Shown here piece after piece: positions 1-5,039 of a stretch of 5,039 nt of DNA. The notes beneath the pieces were generated by a model. The model had not been told where the DNA came from and searched no databases. It worked only from the letters and a program-made list of their open reading frames with translations. Positions within the stretch are counted from its first letter, which is position 1. The number at the start of each line of letters is the position of its first letter. Origin of the DNA: Oscillospiraceae bacterium (lineage in GTDB: Bacteria > Bacillota > Clostridia > Oscillospirales > Acutalibacteraceae); contig JAJXDX010000152.1 of assembly GCA_021640185.1 (NCBI GenBank), positions 620 through 5,658 on the forward strand. The letters are read 5' to 3'. The position numbers were made by a program, and so were the translations under genes.

Positions 1-2868
1 CAGTTCTTCCGCCGCGCACACTTGCGTGCGCGGACGGCGGGAAAGCCAGACCCACAGCACGATGCCTGCCGCGCCGCACAGCGAAAGCAGCAGTCCGAGC
101 ATAAGGCCGGGCGCACGGTAGCGCAGCACGACGGTATGCTCACCGGCCTCGATCGGAACGGCCAGCAGCGCGCCGTTCTCGGCGCGGGCGGTCGTCCCGA
201 CGGCCAGCGTCCCGACGGCCTTTCCGTCCACCGTGACGTGCCAGCCGTCGTCGTACGGGATCGACAGCAGCAGCGTGCGGCTGCCGTCGGCCGTCACCGT
301 GCCGGTCAGGCGCGTCGAGGTCATCTCGGTCAGCTGCAGGCCGCCCTCGGCCAGCCGGCCCAGCGCCTGCCGGATCACTTCGGTGTTCTGCCGCATGACG
401 TAGATATTACCGGTCATCGTGCCGTCGCCGGAAACGGTGACGGACACGCGCGCGCCGGGGGCAAGCTCTCCGGCGTTGAGGATATACGGCTCGTAGGGCG
501 CGACGCTCTCGTCCAGGCGCGTGTCGTCCTCGTCGGTGTAGACCGTGACGTTCAGCTTCTTCGCCGCGCCGCAGTCGACGTAGATCAGATAGTCGCCCGC
601 CTCATCGATCACGCCGGTGAACTCCACCTCCTGCTCCTCCTCCGGCTTGGTGAAGCTGGAGCCGGAGATGCTGGCGGTGTGGCTGGCGGTCTCCAGATCG
701 ATCTGGGCGTACAGCTCGCCAAGCTCCTCGTCGCCGGTCAGCGCCTCCATCAGCAGCTGCTGGCTGTAAAACGGGGCGTACCGCACGCTGCGGTAGTCGC
801 GCACCGCGTCGTCGGCCAAAAAGCCGATCGGCAGCGCCGCGCTGTTTTCGTAGATATAGCGGGTGTATCCGCCGACAGATACCTTGTCGACCGGCGTCAG
901 CCCGGCCTGCGCTTTCTCCTCGCCGAACACGACGTAGCGGATCCCCAGCAGCGCATCGGTCACCGGCGAAAAGCTGCGGTACAGGTAGCTGTTGACGCCG
1001 TTGATCGCGTACCCCTCCTCGCCCATCAGGCAGGTGATGGCATAAGGGTTGCTGGAGGCAAAGGTGGTGATGCCGTTATAGTGGTGCAGCGCCGTATCCA
1101 TGCAGGTCGAGCGCGGTGCGTATTCCATACGGGCAAACAGCAGCCCTTCGTTCTTTGCCAGCTCCTCGGCGCGGCGCAGCGCGCGGTCGGTGGCGGCGTA
1201 GCCGTCGTTCGCGATATAGGACGAGCGGTCGGTGAACCCCTCGTTCTGCCGCAGGGTGACCAGCGCTTCGCCCGTGCCGATCGTCAGCTCCGCCGTGACG
1301 GCGACGAGCAGCAGCAGGCTGCCCGTGCGCAGACCCAGCTTCTTTTTGCCGATGACCAGTAGGATCCCGGCATACACCGCCAGCAGCAGCAGGGAGGTGT
1401 ACAGCACCTTGGCCGTGGGGGCGTCGTCGCCGCCGAATTTTTCCCACAGTGCGGCATAGGCAGCCAGCGCGGCGAGGGAGCCGGCGATCTGCCGCGGCCG
1501 CACGCGGGAGAGGTGCGGCAGCAGCTGTGCTGCCAGCAGCAGCAGCGTCAGGCAGGTGAGGAACGAGAACCGGTAGGGCAGATCGTTCGGGGCGTGCAGG
1601 CCGTGCCACAGGATGTCCCAGCGGTTGACCGTGCAGCTGAGCAGCATCACCGCCGTCAGCCCCGTCCCGCACAGCCGCCGCCGCAGCGCGATCGTGCGCT
1701 GCGTGGCATAGATCGGCAAAAACAGCACCGCCGCCATGCCGCAGTAGAGGTTAGGCAGCTTGCCGGAGCGGATCGTGGGAGACGAGCCGTAGAAGAACCG
1801 GCGCACCAGATCGAACAGCGGGAACTCGGCATCCAGCTCGGGGATCGAGCCGCCGGCCGCCGAGGTGTGCCGCAGCGCCAGCGCCGTAGGCACCAGCAGC
1901 GCGGCGGTCAGCGCCCCCGCCAGCAGCGAGGACAGCGCGAAGCGCGCCGTGCCCAGCACGTTCTCCTGCGCCGTGCGCCGCTCGCGCAGCAGCCAGAACA
2001 CGTGCCACAGCACAAGGAACACGCACAGCATGAACGCCAGATAATAGTTCGAAAACAGCGAAAGCGCCAGCAGCAGCGTATACGGCAGAAATTTCCCCGT
2101 CCGCTGCATATGCTCGAAGCACAGCACCACGATCGGCGCCAGTGCGACCACGTCCAACCACATGATGTTCCACGAGTAGGCCAGCATATACATGGAGCAG
2201 GAATACATCACCGCCAGCGCGATGCAGCCCGCCGACCGCTTGCCGCACAGGTACTGCGCACAGGCGGCGAAGCCTGCGGCGGCCGCCGCGTTCTTGAGCA
2301 GCGTGATCAGCAGGATCGCCTCGGTCAGCATCTCCTCCGGAAAGGGCAGCAGCAGCAAATTAAGGGGACTTGCCAGATAATAGGCGAAGGCGGGCAGGAA
2401 GTTCGCTCCCAGCCCGACGTGGAACGACCAGCCGGAGAAGTCCCCGGACAGCAGCCGCGTGCGCAGCTCGCTGAGCAGGGGGGCATACTGGTGGTGCATA
2501 TCCACGGTCAGCAGTGCGCGCTTGCCCAGCGGCCACACCCCCAGATAGGCGTAGCCGATCATCATCAGGCACAGCGCCAGCACCCCCGCCGCCAGCGGGA
2601 TGTGCCACGCCGGGCGCTCCTTCTGCGGCGGCTGCAGTGTGGCGGCGAACCACAGCGTCGTCAGCCCGGCCAGCAGCGCCGCGCCGCCCAGCGTGTATAC
2701 GACGCGCCCGACGGCGTTCGCGTCCGTGCCGGTGCCGCGCCCGTCCAGCAGGGCGGGCGTGCGCGTGTCCAGCCATAAAAACACGCACAGCGTCAATACC
2801 AAAAAGATCACGACCAGCAGACAGGCGCGCACCGTCCGGCGCCCGCGGTCTTGCCCAAGCTGCTCCAT
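1..2868 (-). CDS. YfhO-family multi-pass membrane protein, probable GT-C type glycosyltransferase (3' end beyond window)
   Basis: Seen: the minus strand is open for 956 codons from ATG at 2868 to the left edge with no stop. After a short basic N-terminus come about a dozen hydrophobic segments between residues 15 and 530, an extracytoplasmic region at about 531-918, a final membrane helix near 921-942 and a short basic tail, so few residues are probably missing. YfhO hallmarks are present: DMHHQYAP (123-130), a WSFHVGLGANF stretch then YYLASPLN (163-170), SNYYLAFM (273-280), PNDLPYRFSF (427-436), and near the C-terminus PYDDGWHVTVDGK (871-883) and GEHTVVLRYRAPG (909-921). Known: YfhO proteins resemble GT-C glycosyltransferases that use lipid-linked sugars outside the membrane; Bacillus subtilis YfhO is linked to lipoteichoic acid glycosylation. 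Inferred: this protein decorates a cell-envelope polymer, and Asp123 in the first large outer loop is a candidate catalytic acid by GT-C analogy. Acceptor and sugar cannot be told. The family is certain, the reaction is not. Confidence 0.93.
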   Translation of the reverse strand, partial: MEQLGQDRGRRTVRACLLVVIFLVLTLCVFLWLDTRTPALLDGRGTGTDANAVGRVVYTLGGAALLAGLTTLWFAATLQPPQKERPAWHIPLAAGVLALCLMMIGYAYLGVWPLGKRALLTVDMHHQYAPLLSELRTRLLSGDFSGWSFHVGLGANFLPAFAYYLASPLNLLLLPFPEEMLTEAILLITLLKNAAAAAGFAACAQYLCGKRSAGCIALAVMYSCSMYMLAYSWNIMWLDVVALAPIVVLCFEHMQRTGKFLPYTLLLALSLFSNYYLAFMLCVFLVLWHVFWLLRERRTAQENVLGTARFALSSLLAGALTAALLVPTALALRHTSAAGGSIPELDAEFPLFDLVRRFFYGSSPTIRSGKLPNLYCGMAAVLFLPIYATQRTIALRRRLCGTGLTAVMLLSCTVNRWDILWHGLHAPNDLPYRFSFLTCLTLLLLAAQLLPHLSRVRPRQIAGSLAALAAYAALWEKFGGDDAPTAKVLYTSLLLLAVYAGILLVIGKKKLGLRTGSLLLLVAVTAELTIGTGEALVTLRQNEGFTDRSSYIANDGYAATDRALRRAEELAKNEGLLFARMEYAPRSTCMDTALHHYNGITTFASSNPYAITCLMGEEGYAINGVNSYLYRSFSPVTDALLGIRYVVFGEEKAQAGLTPVDKVSVGGYTRYIYENSAALPIGFLADDAVRDYRSVRYAPFYSQQLLMEALTGDEELGELYAQIDLETASHTASISGSSFTKPEEEQEVEFTGVIDEAGDYLIYVDCGAAKKLNVTVYTDEDDTRLDESVAPYEPYILNAGELAPGARVSVTVSGDGTMTGNIYVMRQNTEVIRQALGRLAEGGLQLTEMTSTRLTGTVTADGSRTLLLSIPYDDGWHVTVDGKAVGTLAVGTTARAENGALLAVPIEAGEHTVVLRYRAPGLMLGLLLSLCGAAGIVLWVWLSRRPRTQVCAAEEL

Positions 2869-2873
2869 ACCAT

Positions 2874-2879
2874 CTCTCC
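2874..2879 (-). promoter_or_regulatory. Ribosome binding site of the yfhO-like gene
   Basis: On the minus strand GGAGAG lies 5 nt before the ATG at 2868. This supports that start over the ATG at 2873, which overlaps the site and is out of frame with the long reading frame. Confidence 0.7.
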
Positions 2880-2922
2880 GATCTGTTCGTCTCCGGCTAT
2901 CCGCCGTTTGATCATATCGTCT

Positions 2923-2951
2923 ATTATACCGTATTTTTCTGCCGAGCGCAA
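2923..2951 (-). promoter_or_regulatory. Leftward sigma-A type promoter for the yfhO-like gene
   Basis: On the minus strand a perfect -10 box TATAAT (2928 to 2923) sits 17 nt after TTGCGC (2951 to 2946), which matches the -35 consensus only in its TTG. The start of transcription would be near 2916, giving a leader of about 48 nt. The leader holds a small CGGC/GCCG stem but no riboswitch that I recognise. The weak -35 suggests moderate strength or activator help, which is inference. Confidence 0.65.
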
Positions 2952-2980
2952 CGGTTATTTGTGCGCGTGTGCGGCTGCGG

Positions 2981-3009
2981 TTGACGGCGCTCTCGCCCCG
3001 TGCTATAAT
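2981..3009 (+). promoter_or_regulatory. Rightward strong sigma-A type promoter for the M32 peptidase gene
   Basis: TTGACG (2981-2986) is followed after exactly 17 nt by TATAAT (3004-3009). The preceding TG at 3001-3002 makes an extended -10 element. Transcription would begin near 3016, about 35 nt before the start codon. Its -35 box lies 29 nt from the -35 box of the opposite promoter, so the two polymerase sites are back to back. No obvious operator palindrome lies between them. Confidence 0.85.
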
Positions 3010-3019
3010 GGAAAAGATC

Positions 3020-3040
3020 CCGCCGGACGGCGGAGAAAGG
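3020..3040 (+). promoter_or_regulatory. Ribosome binding site of the M32 gene, with a small overlapping hairpin
   Basis: A purine-rich GGAGAAAGG (3032-3040) ends 10 nt before ATG 3051 and fits that start. The ATG at 3041 abuts the site and is out of frame. The in-frame ATG at 3060 is further away. A 5-bp stem CCGCC/GGCGG (3020-3024 with 3029-3033, loop GGAC) runs into the first two G of the site and could partly mask it. Confidence 0.6.
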
Positions 3041-3050
3041 ATGGATCGCC

Positions 3051-4559
3051 ATGAAAGAGATGACCGTCAGCGAGGCGCTGGCCGCCCTGCGCAAAACCGA
3101 GGAACTGCTCGGCGCCTACCGGCACGCGCTGGGCGTGCTGTATCTGGATGCCACCACCGCCGCCCCCAAGGGGACGGACGAGGGCCGTGGCCGCACGATG
3201 GGCGCACTCAGCGGCGTCACGTACGACCTGACCGCCGACCCGGCGCTGGGCGAGCTGATCGCGTTCCTCGGTGCGCACGCCGGGGAGCTGGACGAACGCG
3301 CCCGCCGCGAGGTGGAGCTGATGCGCAAGCAGCACGAGCAGATCTCGCGCATCCCGGCGCAGGAATACATCGACTACACCGTGCTGGTCAACAAGGCGCA
3401 AAGCGTCTGGGCGCAGGCAAAAACGGATAACGACTTCGCGGCCTTTGCCCCGTATCTGGAAAAGATCGTGGATACGAACCGCCGGTTCGCCGGGTATTTC
3501 CACCCGGAGATGGCACCGTATGACGCGCTGCTCAATGAATATGAGGAAGGGCTGGACACCAAGACGCTGGACGCCTTCTTCGCCGAGCTTCGCGCGACGA
3601 TCGTGCCGCTGATCCGCCGGGTGCAGCAGGCCCCGCCGATCGAAAACGGCTTTTTGCACGCGCACTATCCGGTGGAAAAGCAGCGCCTGCTGTCGGACTA
3701 CCTGATGCAGGTGCTGGGGCTCGACCGCGACCATTGCGGCATCGCCGAAACGGAACATCCCTACACCACCAGCTTCAACCACGATGATGTGCGCATCACC
3801 ACGCACTATTTCGCGGACGACGTCGCCTCGTCGATGTATTCCGTCATCCACGAGGGCGGCCACGCGATCTACGAGCTGGGGATCGACCCGGACGACGACT
3901 ACACCGCCCTGTCCGGCGGCGTGTCCATGGGCATCCACGAGAGCCAGAGCCGCTTTTTCGAAAACCTGATCGGTCGCAGCGAGGCGTTCATCACCGCGAT
4001 ATGGCCCAAGCTGACCGAACTGTTCCCGGAGCAACTGGCCGGGGTGGACGCGCACGCGTTCTACCGCGCCGTCAACCGTGCCGAGCCGTCGCTGATCCGC
4101 ACGGAGGCGGACGAGCTGACCTACTGTATGCACGTCATGGTGCGCTACGAACTGGAAAAGCGCCTGATCGCCGGCGATCTTTCGGTGGCCGACCTGCCCG
4201 TGGCGTGGAACGCGCTGTACAAGGAATATCTCGGCATCGATGTGCCGGACGACCGCCGCGGCTGCCTGCAGGATTCGCACTGGTCGGGCGGCAGCATCGG
4301 CTATTTTCCGTCCTATGCGCTGGGCAGCGCCTACGGTCCGCAGATCCTGCACACGATGGAGCGGGATCTGGGCGATATCTATGCCGACGTGGCCGAGGGC
4401 GATCTGTCCCGCATCAAGGCGTGGCTGCGCGAGCATATCCACCGCTACGGCTGCCTGTATCCCTCCGGCGAGCTGTTCACACGCACCTGCGGGCAGTTCG
4501 ACGCGAAGTACTACACCGACTATCTGGTGAAGAAGTATACTGAATTGTACGGTTTGTGA
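3051..4559 (+). CDS. M32 family zinc metallocarboxypeptidase (carboxypeptidase Taq type)
   Basis: This enzyme removes amino acids one at a time from the C-termini of peptides, using one divalent metal ion. The 502-residue product has the usual length of the family and no signal peptide or membrane segment, so it should act in the cytosol, probably in peptide turnover. The M32 signatures appear in order: HPY (236-238, usually HPF), DVRIT (246-250), the metal site HEGGH (267-271), HESQ (296-299), IRTEAD (349-354) and GCLQDSHW (404-411). His267 and His271 should bind the metal with Glu297, and Glu268 should be the general base; the 26-residue step from the second His to Glu297 matches what I recall of the Pyrococcus furiosus enzyme. 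The rest is mostly helical and charged, as in the family. The gene stands alone, with its own extended -10 promoter upstream and a terminator 33 nt after the TGA. The family call is firm; the natural substrates are unknown. Confidence 0.97.
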   Translation: MKEMTVSEALAALRKTEELLGAYRHALGVLYLDATTAAPKGTDEGRGRTMGALSGVTYDLTADPALGELIAFLGAHAGELDERARREVELMRKQHEQISRIPAQEYIDYTVLVNKAQSVWAQAKTDNDFAAFAPYLEKIVDTNRRFAGYFHPEMAPYDALLNEYEEGLDTKTLDAFFAELRATIVPLIRRVQQAPPIENGFLHAHYPVEKQRLLSDYLMQVLGLDRDHCGIAETEHPYTTSFNHDDVRITTHYFADDVASSMYSVIHEGGHAIYELGIDPDDDYTALSGGVSMGIHESQSRFFENLIGRSEAFITAIWPKLTELFPEQLAGVDAHAFYRAVNRAEPSLIRTEADELTYCMHVMVRYELEKRLIAGDLSVADLPVAWNALYKEYLGIDVPDDRRGCLQDSHWSGGSIGYFPSYALGSAYGPQILHTMERDLGDIYADVAEGDLSRIKAWLREHIHRYGCLYPSGELFTRTCGQFDAKYYTDYLVKKYTELYGL

Positions 4560-4591
4560 TATTCGGATAAGATCATACCGGAAGTTCATCG

Positions 4592-4634
4592 GCCCCGATC
4601 CGCCCGGTTCGGGCGGATCGGGGCTTGACATTTT
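4592..4634 (+). terminator. Intrinsic terminator of the M32 gene
   Basis: A perfect 15-bp GC-rich inverted repeat (4592-4606 with 4610-4624, loop GTT) lies 33 nt after the stop codon. The following tract, TTGACATTTT, is a broken U-tract because the -35 box of the next promoter occupies it. The very stable stem supports a terminator, but the interrupted tract may make termination incomplete. Confidence 0.75.
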
Positions 4635-4653
4635 GGCCGGATCATGATATATT
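4625..4653 (+). promoter_or_regulatory. Consensus promoter of the tRNA-Gln gene
   Basis: A perfect -35 box TTGACA (4625-4630), a 17-nt spacer and TATATT (4648-4653) are seen, with TG at 4645-4646 forming an extended -10. Transcription would start near 4660, about 36 nt before the mature tRNA. A near-consensus promoter of this kind is usual for stable RNA genes. Confidence 0.85.
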
Positions 4654-4667
4654 CAGTAGACGAAAAT

Positions 4668-4689
4668 GCCCGCGCATGAATGCGCGGGC
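4668..4689 (+). other. Perfect hairpin in the tRNA-Gln leader
   Basis: GCCCGCGCA (4668-4676) and TGCGCGGGC (4681-4689) pair perfectly over 9 bp around a TGAA loop. The hairpin lies inside the predicted 5' leader, about 8 nt after the likely transcription start and 6 nt before the first base of the tRNA. No T-tract follows, so it is not a normal terminator. It may protect or isolate the leader before RNase P cleavage, or be a protein binding site; the role is unknown. Confidence 0.6.
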
Positions 4690-4695
4690 CGATAT

Positions 4696-4769
4696 TGGGC
4701 TGTAGTCTAGCGGTAGGACACGTGACTTTGACTCACGCCGTGGTGGTTCAACTCCACCCAGCCCAGCCA
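4696..4769 (+). tRNA. tRNA-Gln (anticodon UUG)
   Basis: The gene folds into a complete cloverleaf. The 7-bp acceptor stem is TGGGCTG (4696-4702) with CAGCCCA (4759-4765). The D arm is in 4705-4719, with AGCGGTA in its loop. The anticodon stem CGTGA/TCACG (4721-4725 and 4733-4737) holds loop CTTTGAC with anticodon TTG at 4728-4730. A 4-nt variable region follows, then the T stem GGTGG/CCACC with loop TTCAACT (4747-4753). The discriminator base is G4766 and the CCA end (4767-4769) is encoded. The tRNA reads CAA, and CAG by wobble. It is transcribed alone from its own promoter and terminator. Confidence 0.97.
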
Positions 4770-4808
4770 AAACCTTCTCGGACGAAGTTCGAGAAGGTTT
4801 TACTTTTT
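4769..4808 (+). terminator. Intrinsic terminator of the tRNA-Gln gene
   Basis: AAAACCTTCTCG (4769-4780) and CGAGAAGGTTTT (4790-4801) form a 12-bp stem with a 9-nt loop. The run TTTTACTTTTT (4798-4808) supplies the U-tract. The outermost base of the left arm is the final A of the tRNA CCA end, so gene and terminator are directly joined. Confidence 0.9.
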
Positions 4809-4891
4809 CACTCTTTTATCTGTCCGAAATTCTTGACAAGTTACGCGGATAGGGAAAAAGGGAAAACCTCTGCTGCTCCTCTCTTTTCATG
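4809..4891. other. Short spacer between two terminators, no gene seen
   Basis: This purine/pyrimidine-biased stretch holds an isolated TTGACA (4833-4838) without a -10 box at proper spacing, and no reading frame with a ribosome binding site. I see no RNA gene in it. Confidence 0.5.
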
Positions 4892-4924
4892 AAAAAGCAC
4901 TTGCCCGCGGGCAAGTGCTTTTTT
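4892..4924. terminator. Palindromic, potentially bidirectional intrinsic terminator
   Basis: Bases 4892-4905 pair perfectly with 4910-4923 (14 bp, loop CGCG). The stem is GC-rich at its apex and has A-tracts on the left and T-tracts on the right. Read rightward it ends in a run of six T (4919-4924); read leftward it ends in five T. It could back up the tRNA terminator or end a leftward gene entering from the right edge. An overlapping palindrome TTTTCATGAAAA (4884-4895) touches its left arm. Confidence 0.8.
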
Positions 4925-5039
4925 GCGTTACCGGCGGATATCGGTCGGCGAAAAATGGTTGGAGGGATGAAATATCCGCCGCTGATGTGTAAAATATATA
5001 TCGATCATGCAACAGAGTTGTCCGAATAATATCAAATAC
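4925..5039. other. AT-rich right edge, no gene firmly supported
   Basis: Base composition becomes AT-rich, with an ATATATAT run near 4994-5001. A plus-strand ATG at 4967 directly follows GGAGGG but stops after about 20 codons, and zero spacing makes it unlikely. On the minus strand one frame is open from the edge to a TAA at 4928-4930, just before the palindromic terminator. It could be the C-terminal tail of a leftward gene, but about 36 codons with no recognised motif do not prove that. Confidence 0.35.
4932..4981. repeat. 10-bp inverted repeat around a 30-nt spacer
   Basis: CGGCGGATAT (4932-4941) and ATATCCGCCG (4972-4981) are exact inverted copies. The spacer contains the purine-rich GGAGGG (4961-4966). 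It could be a long-loop stem or paired protein binding sites. Function is unknown and chance is not excluded. Confidence 0.5.

Noticed and set aside
187..216. A direct repeat of CGTCCCGACGGCC
   Set aside because: It lies within yfhO codons and encodes a short Val-Gly-Thr repetition in the C-terminal beta-rich module. Nothing suggests more than local codon duplication.
22..1362. A 446-codon plus-strand open frame opposite the yfhO-like gene
   Set aside because: It is the antisense shadow of clear YfhO codons, has biased low-complexity composition (Gly, Arg, Gln, His) and no ribosome binding site that stands out.
1513..2778. A 421-codon plus-strand open frame very rich in Gln and Arg
   Set aside because: The Gln/Arg richness is the reverse complement of Leu (CTG) and Ala/Pro codons in the YfhO membrane helices. 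It is a shadow, not a gene.
1076..2788. Three minus-strand open frames (1076-1672, 1751-2248, 2360-2788) that could suggest a broken gene
   Set aside because: They lie in another frame. The true minus frame is uninterrupted from 2868 to the window edge, so there is no frameshift or pseudogene.
3003..4631. A 542-codon minus-strand open frame opposite the entire M32 gene
   Set aside because: It mirrors the M32 coding frame in GC-rich DNA, is rich in Val, Arg, His and Gln without domain signatures, and its start lies beyond the terminator hairpin. The plus frame carries every M32 motif.
4749..4769. The tRNA 3' end as an integration (att) site with a mobile element to the right
   Set aside because: The 3' end sequence is not repeated in the window and no integrase is visible; AT-rich DNA after the tRNA is not enough.
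4833..4861. A TTGACA box suggesting a promoter for a small RNA ending at the 4892-4924 terminator
   Set aside because: No -10-like hexamer occurs at 16-18 nt spacing; the bases there are purine-rich (AAAAGG).
4680..4892. A 70-codon plus-strand open frame across the tRNA
   Set aside because: It runs through the tRNA and its terminator and has no ribosome binding site.

Overview
The window is GC-rich through its coding parts, drops to AT-rich intergenic DNA at the right end, and carries near-consensus sigma-A/sigma-70 type promoters. A very large YfhO-family membrane protein, typical of Firmicutes, together with an M32 carboxypeptidase suggests a GC-rich Clostridia/Oscillospiraceae-like bacterium. 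That placement is inference from gene content and composition; no rRNA or other phylogenetic marker is present.

Layout. From the left edge to 2868 lies one minus-strand gene, a YfhO-family multi-pass membrane protein. 956 codons are visible and the stop lies just beyond position 1. Positions 2869-3050 hold a divergent promoter region: a leftward promoter for the yfhO-like gene (TTGCGC-N17-TATAAT) and a rightward promoter for the next gene (TTGACG-N17-TATAAT with an extended -10 TG). From 3051 to 4559 is a complete plus-strand M32 metallocarboxypeptidase (carboxypeptidase Taq family) with all family motifs. It is followed by a perfect 15-bp terminator hairpin at 4592-4624. The next base starts a TTGACA-N17-TATATT promoter (4625-4653) for a tRNA-Gln(UUG) gene at 4696-4769, which has its own intrinsic terminator. 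A 9-bp hairpin sits in the short tRNA leader. Beyond it come a second palindromic terminator (4892-4924) and about 115 AT-rich bases with no gene I can support.

The three transcription units look independent. The yfhO-like gene (envelope glycopolymer modification, by family) and the peptidase (cytosolic peptide turnover) share only a divergent intergenic region, and the tRNA is a monocistronic unit. I found no CRISPR array, insertion sequence, toxin-antitoxin pair, defence gene or other clearly new system. The most interesting signals are the compact terminator-promoter junction, the hairpin in the tRNA leader, and the terminator-like palindrome without a clear partner gene at the right end.
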